Source: Saprospiraceae bacterium
Lineage (GTDB): Bacteria > Bacteroidota > Bacteroidia > Chitinophagales > Saprospiraceae
DNA: 53,722 nucleotides
Direction: 5' to 3'
Assembly (NCBI GenBank): GCA_020628475.1
Contig: JAHDFB010000014.1
Location: 1-53,722 of the forward strand
Shown: positions 1-8,670 of the stretch, piece by piece
How positions within the stretch are numbered: position 1 is the stretch's first letter
Layout of the letters: every line of letters starts with the position of its first letter
Translations under genes and position numbers: made by a program
The notes under the pieces: generated by a model
Databases searched by the model: none
What the model was told of the DNA's origin: nothing
Seen by the model: only the letters and a program-made list of their open reading frames with translations

Positions 1-2
1 CC

Positions 3-2816
3 CTGACAATGACGATTGGAGATCAGACCAATTTGATGCTCACTTTAAGTTCTGGGGCTGAGACCATCGATGAAGTGGTAGTTATTGGCTATGGTACATC
101 GAAAAAATCACATTTGACCGGAGCTATTTCTAAAGTAGATAACAAAGATCTTGATAAGCTTCCTCTGGCTCGGGTCGATGATGCCTTAGTAGGACAAGTT
201 TCTGGTGTCAATATTGCTGCAACAGAAGGAGAAGCCGGCTCTGCTCCCACAATAAGAATTCGAGGAACAGGTTCCATGGTTGCAAGTTCAGACCCACTTA
301 TTGTTGTGGACGGTCTGATTGTAGATAATGACTTTTTGGGTTCATTGGATATGAACGATGTAGCTTCATTTGAAATTCTTAAGGATGCCGCATCTTCGGC
401 AATATATGGATCAAGAGGGGCTAATGGTGTCATATTAATTACTACAAAAGATGGTGTATCTGGTAAAACTAAATTTTCATACAATGGATTTTATGGGATG
501 AAAGAGGCCCGTAGAAGTGAGGCGTACGATTTTAGTTTAGCGGAAACCGCAGCAGCACAAATGGAGGCCTTAGGTGAATTATCAGATCGAACAAGATATA
601 AGCAACTAATAGGAACTGATAGAGATTGGCAAGACGTCATTTTTGATGGTGGTATGATTACAAGTCACTCTTTAAGTGCCAGAGGAGGTAATGATGATAC
701 TAAGTTTAGTACCACTTTCGGATATCTTCACGATGAAGGCGTACTCTTAACAGATGATTTTAAGAAGTACAATATGAACTTCAAGATTAAAACTAAAATC
801 AATGATAAATTGTCTTTTGGGGCTAGCATCGCGCCTTCGTATACAGATAGAAGAAGATTTGATGGGTCTACACATGATATTTTAAGACAAACACCTTGGT
901 TACCACTTTATCATGATGAAAATACCATTAAATTTCTTGATACAGTAGCTTATCCTGACGTTAAAGTGGGAGATTACGCATGGCAAAGACATTTTGACAA
1001 TTATGACTTGGACAATGATGGTGGTGAGACCGACATAAGTAACACCTCCAACGCAAATCCTGCGGCCAAGGTACTAGAAAGAGATAGAAACGAATATAGA
1101 TTTAAAGTATTTGGTAGCACCTATCTACAGTATGAAATATTAAAAGGATTAAAATTTAGAACGTCCGTTTCTGGAGATTATCAAAATACCGATACAGATA
1201 GATGGCAAGGATTAAATGCACACAGGAATGGTGCATCCAACATTCAATACAATGTATCCAATTTCCGCGGAATACACTTAGTGAATGAGAATTACTTCTC
1301 CTATGATAAAGAAGTTGGAAAACACGAATTCAATGCTATTTTAGGAGTATCTGCAGAGCAATGGAATTTTAATGCGAGCTCTGTATCCGCTACTGGTTAT
1401 GAAAATGATTTAATTCAAACGATATCTGGTGGAACGACCATTACCGGTGGGACTTCCGACAGGTATCAAGATAGATTTCAATCTGTCTTCGGAAGATTAA
1501 ATTACGCTTTTGGATATAAATATTTAGCCTCATTTAGTTTTAGACGGGATGGTAGTTCAAGATTTGGACCGGATTCAAAGTATGGAATTTTTCCAGCCGT
1601 ATCTGCTGGTTGGGTAGTGAGTGAAGAAAACTTCTTAGCGAATAATAAAATCGTTAATTTCTTAAAACTTAGAGTTAGTTATGGTCTTACAGGTAATAAC
1701 GCAATTCGCACAGGAAATACATTAACGGATTATTATCCTTCTACAGCATTGTTAGGTCCTTCCACTGCTGTTGTAGATGGAGCGGTAGCATCAGGAATAC
1801 AAGCAAACAATATTGCAAATCCTCTCTTGGGTTGGGAATCATCGAGAGAAATCAATCCAGGAGTAGATTTCGTCCTTTTCAATAATTTCTTATCTGGTTC
1901 TTTCGACTATTATAACAGACAAAGTGATGCATTATTATTAAATAATCCGGTCTCTTATACCACAGGTTTCTCAGAAGCACTTGTAAATCTTGGAAAAGTT
2001 GAAAATAAAGGATTTGAATTAGAACTTCGTACGAGTAACCTTAGAACAAGAAACATCACATGGACTTCTTCATTCTTAGCTTCTAGAAATCAGAATACAT
2101 TATTAGATTTTGCAGATTCTGATGGACAAATTCAGAATGTGGATAGTAAAAGAGCAGCTGAATGGATTAATAAAGAAGGCCATCCAATTTCTTCATACTA
2201 TGGATGGGTGGTAGATCGAGATATTCCTTTAGAATATATTAATGATCCTTTCCATCCAGTTGGCGCAGAAGCGCAGGATGTTTACGTCAAGGATTTAAAT
2301 GGAGATGGAATAATAGATGATGATGATAAAACGATTTTAGGAAATCCTTATCCAGACTTGGTATGGAGTTTTGGTAATAACGTGAGTTTCAAAAATATTG
2401 ATGTTGGATTCCTTTTCCAGGGGTCTCATGGAGCGGAAATCAGAAATATGGGTGACCAATATTTATTTAATCATTTCAACAGTTCTCAAGATTTCAATCC
2501 TGAAACAACGCCTGATCAACATTTGATAAAGCAAAAAATATTTACAAATGACATCATTCAAGATGCATCCTACATCTCATTGAGGAATTTCACGATTGGA
2601 TATAATTTTTCTAAAAATACATTGAGTAGAATGAATGTATTATCTACGGCTAGAATTTATGTAGCGGGACAGAATTTATGGTATTCTACAGCGGATGATT
2701 ATACCGGCTTTAATCCTGAATCCATAAATAATACAAGTCCTACCACTTGGGGATATCAACGTGCCGGATCTCCAATTAATCAAACCTGGACAGTGGGTCT
2801 AAATTTAGAATTCTAA
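3..2816 (+). CDS. SusC-type TonB-dependent outer-membrane receptor, 5'-truncated by window edge
   Basis: The frame is open to the left window edge, so the true start lies upstream and the ATG at 9 is internal. The visible 937 codons begin at the end of the carboxypeptidase-like N-terminal domain and reach DEVVVIGYGT, the usual junction before the plug in SusC proteins. The plug follows (LIVVDG, then the GSRGANGVILITTKDG segment near residue 140), then a long beta-barrel ending in the aromatic terminus WTVGLNLEF expected for an outer-membrane barrel. SusC proteins import oligosaccharides across the outer membrane using TonB energy. The gene lies 29 bp before susD and upstream of alginate lyases, so alginate oligosaccharides are the inferred substrate. 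The signal peptide and TonB-interacting part are outside the window. Confidence 0.95.
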   Translation: MTMTIGDQTNLMLTLSSGAETIDEVVVIGYGTSKKSHLTGAISKVDNKDLDKLPLARVDDALVGQVSGVNIAATEGEAGSAPTIRIRGTGSMVASSDPLIVVDGLIVDNDFLGSLDMNDVASFEILKDAASSAIYGSRGANGVILITTKDGVSGKTKFSYNGFYGMKEARRSEAYDFSLAETAAAQMEALGELSDRTRYKQLIGTDRDWQDVIFDGGMITSHSLSARGGNDDTKFSTTFGYLHDEGVLLTDDFKKYNMNFKIKTKINDKLSFGASIAPSYTDRRRFDGSTHDILRQTPWLPLYHDENTIKFLDTVAYPDVKVGDYAWQRHFDNYDLDNDGGETDISNTSNANPAAKVLERDRNEYRFKVFGSTYLQYEILKGLKFRTSVSGDYQNTDTDRWQGLNAHRNGASNIQYNVSNFRGIHLVNENYFSYDKEVGKHEFNAILGVSAEQWNFNASSVSATGYENDLIQTISGGTTITGGTSDRYQDRFQSVFGRLNYAFGYKYLASFSFRRDGSSRFGPDSKYGIFPAVSAGWVVSEENFLANNKIVNFLKLRVSYGLTGNNAIRTGNTLTDYYPSTALLGPSTAVVDGAVASGIQANNIANPLLGWESSREINPGVDFVLFNNFLSGSFDYYNRQSDALLLNNPVSYTTGFSEALVNLGKVENKGFELELRTSNLRTRNITWTSSFLASRNQNTLLDFADSDGQIQNVDSKRAAEWINKEGHPISSYYGWVVDRDIPLEYINDPFHPVGAEAQDVYVKDLNGDGIIDDDDKTILGNPYPDLVWSFGNNVSFKNIDVGFLFQGSHGAEIRNMGDQYLFNHFNSSQDFNPETTPDQHLIKQKIFTNDIIQDASYISLRNFTIGYNFSKNTLSRMNVLSTARIYVAGQNLWYSTADDYTGFNPESINNTSPTTWGYQRAGSPINQTWTVGLNLEF

Positions 2817-2845
2817 GAAGTCAAAAATTTTTAAAAAGAAAAAGA

Positions 2846-4261
2846 ATGAGAAATTTATATATAGCAGCTTTTTGCTTGTTCGCAATAGCATTGACATCAT
2901 GTGGAGAAGGGTTTTTAAATCCAGTACCAAATTCTGCTGTGAGTGCGGCGGGATATTATGAAACAGAAGCTCAATTGGAGACGGGAGTAATCAATATGTA
3001 TGACGGTCTTCAAGGTATTAATTCGACAAGTGCCAACGACAATCATAGCATCCAAGTTGAATTTTATTTAACTGAAATGCGGAGTGATAATACACGTGCT
3101 AAAAATCCAGAAGGTGAGGCGGCACAATTCGAAATGTATTCTATAGAATCAACCAACGGTATAGTTGCTGATTATTATAGAAGTATGTATGACGTAATTT
3201 TTAGAGCGAACACCGTCATTGAAAATCTAGATGTGGCAACAGAAAAAAGAGGTCAGTTTGAGGGAGAGGCTAAGTTTGTAAGAGCTTTGGCTAACTTCAA
3301 TTTGGTCCGATTGTTTGGAGATGTTCCATTACTTGATCGTGTAATCTCTCCATCAGAAACAGATGTGCAATTCACAAGAATCGATAAAGGGATTATCTAT
3401 GATTTGATTGTGAGCGATCTGGAAACAGCAGCTGCTAACTTGAACGATGCGTATAAGACAAGAGCAAGTAAATCTGCTGCTCAAGCTTTGTTGGCGAAGG
3501 TACATTTGACATTAGGTAATTATAGTGAGGCCCAAGCGCTTTGTGAGTCAGTAATGGGCGCTGGATTTAGCTTAGAACCTGCCTTTAAAGATGTCTTTTA
3601 TGCGGAAGGTAATAATGAGGTCATCTTTGCTATTGGATATATTCCTGATGATGCCAATGATAGTCAAAACTTTTCTGCAGAGTGGTTAAATGCCGTTGGT
3701 AGAACAAGTGGTGTTAATTATGTAACTGCTGATGCAGTGGCAGCATTAGATGAATTAGGTGGAAATAGAACGGCTTATTCTTATCGTATTGATCCTATTC
3801 AAGCAGAACAACGTCAAGTCGTAAAATATTTGCCAGACGGAGACGAAGAACTAGGAATAGAGCCTACATCTAGTGATCCTACTTCTGCCGGTAATGATTG
3901 GATTGTCTTGAGATATGCTGATGTCCTATTGATGCACGCAGAAGCTACAATCGGCTCAGGTGTCAATACCGTTGATCCTACATCTATTCAGGCTTTTGAA
4001 GAGGTAAGGACACGAGCTGGGATAGAAGGATCTGTCACTGAAATAACGAAACAAATGCTATTGGATGAAAGAAGGGTAGAATTAGCATTTGAAAACCAAA
4101 GATTATTTGACTTGATAAGAATGGGGGTCGCTTTGGACGTACTAGGAGAGCATGCTTCAAATACTGGTGTTACATTTAGTGGAACAAGCTTATTGCTTCC
4201 AATTCCTCAACGAGAGATTGGTCTTAGTAATGGATTATTAACGCAGAATCCAGGCTATTAA
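2846..4261 (+). CDS. SusD/RagB-family glycan-binding lipoprotein
   Basis: This is a 471-residue protein with a lipoprotein signal ending in LTSC (lipid-anchored Cys19). Family hallmarks are visible: an early segment with FLN and the ETEAQLETGVINMYDGLQG helix, the central YYRSMYDVIFRANTVIENL helix, the TPR-like EAKFVRALANFNLVRLFGDVPL segment, and the C-terminal DERRVELAFENQRLFDLIRMG motif followed by LLPIPQREI. SusD proteins cap the SusC barrel at the cell surface and bind glycans. It is translated directly after susC (29 bp gap) and precedes a PKD lipoprotein and PL7 lyase. An alginate role is inferred from these neighbours, since binding residues cannot be judged by eye. Confidence 0.95.
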   Translation: MRNLYIAAFCLFAIALTSCGEGFLNPVPNSAVSAAGYYETEAQLETGVINMYDGLQGINSTSANDNHSIQVEFYLTEMRSDNTRAKNPEGEAAQFEMYSIESTNGIVADYYRSMYDVIFRANTVIENLDVATEKRGQFEGEAKFVRALANFNLVRLFGDVPLLDRVISPSETDVQFTRIDKGIIYDLIVSDLETAAANLNDAYKTRASKSAAQALLAKVHLTLGNYSEAQALCESVMGAGFSLEPAFKDVFYAEGNNEVIFAIGYIPDDANDSQNFSAEWLNAVGRTSGVNYVTADAVAALDELGGNRTAYSYRIDPIQAEQRQVVKYLPDGDEELGIEPTSSDPTSAGNDWIVLRYADVLLMHAEATIGSGVNTVDPTSIQAFEEVRTRAGIEGSVTEITKQMLLDERRVELAFENQRLFDLIRMGVALDVLGEHASNTGVTFSGTSLLLPIPQREIGLSNGLLTQNPGY

Positions 4262-4298
4262 TCAACTTATTAAAAGACATTTTTTAAATAAAATTATT

Positions 4299-5216
4299 AT
4301 GAAATCTATTTCGTACTCAATAGTAAAATACATACCATTTCTTTTTATCGGCTGCTTACTTGTTTCTTGTAACTTCGAATTCGAATTACCAGAAGCAGGT
4401 TCTATAGCAGATGCCACATTGCCAACGGCTGGTTTTAGTTATTCTCAGACAAATCCGGACGATTTTAGAGAAGTAACATTTACAAATGAATCTGGTAGTG
4501 CCACGGATTATTCATGGGATTTTGGCGCTGGTGCCACTTCTGAGGAGAAAGATCCAAGCTTTGTATTCGAAGATGGCGAAGGTACTTATTCAGTAACATT
4601 AGTGGTCAGTGATAAGAATGGAGAGTCTGATTCTTACACACAAGATGTTATTGTAATTGAACCTGAAGAACCAGATGCAATTGTGCCAACGGTTATTAAT
4701 GGAGATTTTACAGAAGGTCAAGACGGATGGAAAGTGGGTTCTTTTACGGATGGAACAACAAGTCCATTTAATTCTTCTAGTGACGGATCTAATTTAGATT
4801 ATGAGGGCAATGATACAGGGGCAAAAACACCTGGCGCAAAATGGACGAATGGTACATCTGGAGGGCCATTGGCTACAGGCGATTCAAGGTATGCGTATCA
4901 GGCATTTACTGTTTCGGCAGAAACGGAATATGTTCTAGAAGCAGAATATGCTATTAAAAATGACTTAGAAGATGTTCCTGGAGGAGATCGATTGGTTTTT
5001 GAAATTTTGGATGGACATTATGATGATGGAGCCAATGCCTTTGATGCTCCAAGACTTAGTACAACAGTAGGAGATGCTGCTTTGGGTAAAGGTAATTTTA
5101 CTTTAATTGAAACAACCTTTACAACCAATGAAAGTGGTCAAATCGCCATTTGGATTTGGGGAGCAACAGCGGAAGATGCCTATGCTGACAATATTAAATT
5201 ATATCCAAAAGAATAA
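4299..5216 (+). CDS. PKD-domain surface lipoprotein with C-terminal carbohydrate-binding-like domain
   Basis: This 305-residue lipoprotein has lipobox LVSC (Cys24). Residues about 42-118 form a PKD domain (YSWDFGAG followed by GTYSVTLVVSDKNGES). Residues about 130-305 form an all-beta domain beginning VINGDFTEGQDGWKVG and ending YADNIKLYPK, which looks like a CBM4/9- or CBM6-type sandwich. It occupies the place of SusE/SusF-type surface glycan-binding proteins, and PKD lipoproteins occur in the same position in alginate operons of marine flavobacteria such as Zobellia. It has no catalytic motif. The likely job is to hold alginate at the cell surface for the SusC/SusD pair and the lyase 14 bp downstream. 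Its ligand is inferred from context only. Confidence 0.85.
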   Translation: MKSISYSIVKYIPFLFIGCLLVSCNFEFELPEAGSIADATLPTAGFSYSQTNPDDFREVTFTNESGSATDYSWDFGAGATSEEKDPSFVFEDGEGTYSVTLVVSDKNGESDSYTQDVIVIEPEEPDAIVPTVINGDFTEGQDGWKVGSFTDGTTSPFNSSSDGSNLDYEGNDTGAKTPGAKWTNGTSGGPLATGDSRYAYQAFTVSAETEYVLEAEYAIKNDLEDVPGGDRLVFEILDGHYDDGANAFDAPRLSTTVGDAALGKGNFTLIETTFTTNESGQIAIWIWGATAEDAYADNIKLYPKE

Positions 5217-5230
5217 TAAAGGTCGAATTT

Positions 5231-6112
5231 ATGAGAATGAACGCTTTAAACATATTTGGAGTGACCATGGTGCTCTTGTTTTTGGCTACATCTTGTAGTG
5301 AAAACACAGATCCAAAAATGCCGGATAAGATAGAAGATCCTGAAGTGGAGGATACGGTTGTCCGTGCAGACATTGATTTTAGTAATTGGAAGGTCACTTT
5401 ACCAATAGGAAGTCCTACGGAGGTAGAACCTCCTGAAATATTGGAGTATTATGATTTAGAGATTCTAAAACCTTATATGTTAGATGATTTGAGTGATACC
5501 TCTATTGTATTCTATACGGAACCAGGAAGTTCTACAGCAAATTCTTCTTATTCTAGAACTGAACTGAGAGAACAAATGACTCCAGGATCAAATAAAACGA
5601 ACTGGACCTTTGATGATGGTGGAATTATGAAAGGGACCTTGAGAGTTTCAGATATTTCTATCAAAGGAAATGGTGAATTGGATAGAACCATTGTGATGCA
5701 AATACATGGCCGGTTAACCGATGAACAAAGAGATTTGATTGGAGAAGATGATAATAATGCTCCTCCTGTCGTCAAGATTTATTGGGACGAAGGTAAAATT
5801 GATTTTAGACGTAAAGTGCTAAAGGATACAATGGTAAACGAATTAGATATTTTACACAAAGATGCATGGAAGGATGAGTCTTATTTCTTTTCTGAAGAAG
5901 TCGGTTATGATCCTTTTACCTTGACTATTGAGGCGGATGGAGAAACATTGAAAGTCTCATTGAATGATGATGAAGAATTTGTTTTTAATGATGTGCATGT
6001 GAAAAGGTGGGGAATATTTGAAAATTATTTTAAAGCCGGAAATTATTTACAAAGTACCGATCCAAATTCTCATGCCACTGTAAAATATTATTCTCTGGAA
6101 GTTAAGCATTAA
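5231..6112 (+). CDS. PL7 family alginate lyase, lipoprotein
   Basis: The 293-residue protein has lipobox LATSC (Cys22), so it is membrane-anchored and probably surface-exposed. All three PL7 signature regions are present in order: SRTELR (108-113), QIH (157-159) and YFKAGNY (266-272). In PL7 enzymes the Arg, Gln, His and Tyr of these motifs line the beta-jelly-roll cleft and carry out beta-elimination at the glycosidic bond, giving unsaturated oligo-alginates. The length is that of one catalytic domain (about 225 residues) plus a short linker. The isoleucine in QIH is often linked with activity on G-containing blocks, but that is a family trend and not shown here. A terminator follows the gene. 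Confidence 0.93.
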   Translation: MRMNALNIFGVTMVLLFLATSCSENTDPKMPDKIEDPEVEDTVVRADIDFSNWKVTLPIGSPTEVEPPEILEYYDLEILKPYMLDDLSDTSIVFYTEPGSSTANSSYSRTELREQMTPGSNKTNWTFDDGGIMKGTLRVSDISIKGNGELDRTIVMQIHGRLTDEQRDLIGEDDNNAPPVVKIYWDEGKIDFRRKVLKDTMVNELDILHKDAWKDESYFFSEEVGYDPFTLTIEADGETLKVSLNDDEEFVFNDVHVKRWGIFENYFKAGNYLQSTDPNSHATVKYYSLEVKH

Positions 6113-6133
6113 TAATAGAAGTTTTTTCATACA

Positions 6134-6171
6134 AAGAAGGGGTGTTGAAAAGCACCTTTTCTTATTTTTTT
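6134..6171 (+). terminator. Rho-independent terminator after the susCD-PL7 module
   Basis: A 13-bp hairpin with G-U pairs has arms 6134-6146 and 6151-6163 around a short GAAA-type loop. An A and seven T follow. It lies 21 bp after the PL7 stop and 29 bp before the next lipoprotein gene, so it divides the alginate locus into a capture module and a degradation/catabolism module, either fully or as a partial (attenuating) terminator. Confidence 0.75.
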
Positions 6172-6199
6172 AAATAGAGATTAGGAGCGCGTTTTATTT

Positions 6200-8263
6200 A
6201 TGATTATTAAAACCCCAAAGATTGATGGCACATTTGATTTTGCTGTAATATTTCTGCTGACGTTAATATTATTTAGCGGTTGTGATCTTTTCACTGAAAG
6301 AAAAGAAGTGTTATCAAAGAATGTGCAAAGTGAAAAGTTAAGTCCGAATGATGTTATTCCCTTTTTTCAACATTGGAATCTAATTCTTGGAGATGGCTCA
6401 AATGCTGGAATAGCCAGTAATTATCATCATGAGGATTTTTTTTATACTCAATCGGATTCAGAAGATAATTGGGTTGTTTTTAAAAGCCCCAATGCAGGTA
6501 ATACACATGGAACTTCCAATAACACCAGAACGGAGTTAGCTCAATTACGTAAATGGTCAGCTAAGGACGAAGCTAGTTTGAAAGCAACAGCAAAAGTGAT
6601 GCAAGTTGCGCAAACAGGAGATGCGAGAGTTGCTGCCTCCTATTCGGTAGTCATTGGTCAGATACACAGTGCTGATGGGCATGAAAATGAACCATTAAAA
6701 ATTTTCTACAAGAAATTTCCTGGACATTCTAAAGGATCTGTCTTTTGGAACTATGAAATTAATACGGAAGGAGAAGATAATTCGGGACGATGGGACTATT
6801 CATATCCTGTTTGGGGCTATGATTTTTCTAAAGTAGGAGATGCTGCTGATTCCTATCCCATAGAACCAACTGATGGCATTGAACTTGGTGAAGAAATCAC
6901 CTATAGCGTTGAAGTAAAAGATGGGTTGATGCAGCTGATCTTTGAATCAGAAGGGCATGAAACGAAGACATTCACCAAGAATTTAATAGCATCCGAGTAT
7001 TCTAATAAAAAAGATATCCCAGAACAAGTCAATCAATTATTCGTATCGATTGGTCAAGATGGCGTTGAACGCATCAATGCCTATTCTGATGAAGGCTTGT
7101 TTTTTAAGTTAGGTTGCTACAATCAGACCAATGGAAAAGATCCTAGTATTAATAGAGTTTGGTGTTCTGGTGCGGAGACCTATGATGGAGATATTGAAGC
7201 TCAATATAAGCATGGTGCTTATGCAGAAGTCTGGTTCAAGGATGCGAGCATAGAGATTAGTGAAAATTCGATTTCTAATCAAGGGTATTTTGAATCAAAT
7301 GATGGCTTGAGTAACAAAACGGTGTATCCGATAGAAGTGATTCCTCAACTGAATAAATTCAAGATGTTAATGGGAAATGGAGAAAATGTAAATGATCTGA
7401 ACGATTTTGAGCATAAAGACTTTTTTTATACTGTGATTGATGGAACAAGGAGATGGGTAGTTTATAAAACGCCCAACTCAGGCACCACATCGAAAAATTC
7501 GAGTAATACAAGAACCGAATTACATGAAAAAAGAGAATGGACTCCAGAGGAAGGAGGACGATTAAGTGGAACTTGCAAGGTTATGCATGTATCCGTTTCT
7601 GGAGATCCAAGAGTGGCTGCATCCTTTTCAACCGTAGTAGGTCAAATACATAGTGGAGCAGGTCATGAAAATGAGCCTCTTAAGATATTTTATAAAAAAT
7701 TTCCAGGTCATAAAAGGGGTTCCGTGTTTTGGAACTATGAGATTAATACAGACGGAGAAGACAATTCCGGTCGTTGGGATTTTTCTACGGCTGTATGGGG
7801 ACATGATATGTCGGTTGTAAGTAAGCATAAAAATGAATTTCCAGAAGAACCGTCTGACGGTATTAAATTGGGAGAAGCATTTTCCTATGAGGTCAATGTT
7901 GTTGATGGGATCATGCATCTTACATTTAAAAGTACGCATCATGAAACTAAGACGTTTACCAAGAACTTAATTTCCTCCGAATATGCGCAAGAAGATTTGG
8001 TGCCAGATCAGGTCAAAACACTTTTTTTTCCAGAAGGACAAGATGGTCTTGAACGAGAAGAAGCATACAGCAATGAGTTAGTCTATTTTAAACAAGGAGC
8101 CTATAATCAAACCAATGGCAAGGACCCAAGTAAAAACTTTATCTGGTGCACGGGATCTGAAACCTATGGAGGTGATATTTTGAAGCAATATGAAAATGGA
8201 TCATACACGGAAGTCTGGTTTAGAGACACGGAGGTTGGACCTGGAATTTTAATGAAAGAATAA
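6200..8263 (+). CDS. Lipoprotein with two tandem alginate-lyase (PL7/PL18-type) catalytic domains
   Basis: This 687-residue protein has lipobox FSGC (Cys28). Two homologous domains follow, about residues 47-355 and 375-682. Each carries the lyase motif set: NTRTEL at 108-113 and 436-441, GQIH with its Gln-Ile-His at 154-156 and 482-484, and FKLGCYNQTNGKD near 302 versus FKQGAYNQTNGKD near 630. Shared stretches such as GHENEPLKIFYKKFPGH show an internal duplication. The motifs are those of the PL7 superfamily, while the extended GHENEPLKIFYKKFPGH and NQTNGKD blocks suggest a subfamily distinct from the single-domain PL7 lyase upstream (PL7_5-like or PL18-like). Both copies keep the motif residues, so both may be active. 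It heads the catabolic module, 14 bp before the KdgF-like cupin. Confidence 0.88.
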   Translation: MIIKTPKIDGTFDFAVIFLLTLILFSGCDLFTERKEVLSKNVQSEKLSPNDVIPFFQHWNLILGDGSNAGIASNYHHEDFFYTQSDSEDNWVVFKSPNAGNTHGTSNNTRTELAQLRKWSAKDEASLKATAKVMQVAQTGDARVAASYSVVIGQIHSADGHENEPLKIFYKKFPGHSKGSVFWNYEINTEGEDNSGRWDYSYPVWGYDFSKVGDAADSYPIEPTDGIELGEEITYSVEVKDGLMQLIFESEGHETKTFTKNLIASEYSNKKDIPEQVNQLFVSIGQDGVERINAYSDEGLFFKLGCYNQTNGKDPSINRVWCSGAETYDGDIEAQYKHGAYAEVWFKDASIEISENSISNQGYFESNDGLSNKTVYPIEVIPQLNKFKMLMGNGENVNDLNDFEHKDFFYTVIDGTRRWVVYKTPNSGTTSKNSSNTRTELHEKREWTPEEGGRLSGTCKVMHVSVSGDPRVAASFSTVVGQIHSGAGHENEPLKIFYKKFPGHKRGSVFWNYEINTDGEDNSGRWDFSTAVWGHDMSVVSKHKNEFPEEPSDGIKLGEAFSYEVNVVDGIMHLTFKSTHHETKTFTKNLISSEYAQEDLVPDQVKTLFFPEGQDGLEREEAYSNELVYFKQGAYNQTNGKDPSKNFIWCTGSETYGGDILKQYENGSYTEVWFRDTEVGPGILMKE

Positions 8264-8277
8264 AAGAAAAGAAATAA

Positions 8278-8670
8278 ATGAGTTTACATAATACAATAAA
8301 AGCAACAAAGCCATATTGGATCGATGCTGAAACGGAATGGGAGCCGATAGCAGAAGGCCTCGATAGGCAAATCATGGGCTATGACGATAAAATTATGTTA
8401 GTTAAAGCGCGATTTGAACGAGGAGCAGTTGGCCAATTGCATAAACATTATCATTCTCAGGTAACCTATGTAGAAAGTGGAGAGTTTGAAATGACCATTG
8501 GCGATGATGTTCGAACCATTAAAAAAGGAGACTCCTATTATATTCCTCCACATGTCATGCATGGATGTGTTTGTAAGTCACCCGGTATATTAATAGATGT
8601 TTTTAGTCCGGCAAGAGAAGATTTTTTAGGACATGAACAATTAAACTTAGAAACGTGGCCAAGCAAATAA
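8278..8670 (+). CDS. kdgF: KdgF-like cupin, unsaturated uronate linearisation
   Basis: This is a 130-residue single-domain cupin. The first cupin motif is LHKHYHSQVTYVESGEFEM with His55, His57, Gln61 and Glu66, and the second is GDSYYIPPHVMHGC with His92 and His95, giving a plausible metal site. KdgF proteins convert 4,5-unsaturated monouronates released by alginate or pectin lyases into the linear ketouronate (DEH from alginate). Size, motif order and location between a lyase and a hexuronate transporter all fit. Its last 16 bases overlap the start of the MFS gene, implying translational coupling. The KdgF assignment rests on size and operon context as much as on motifs, because many small cupins look alike. 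Confidence 0.82.
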   Translation: MSLHNTIKATKPYWIDAETEWEPIAEGLDRQIMGYDDKIMLVKARFERGAVGQLHKHYHSQVTYVESGEFEMTIGDDVRTIKKGDSYYIPPHVMHGCVCKSPGILIDVFSPAREDFLGHEQLNLETWPSK

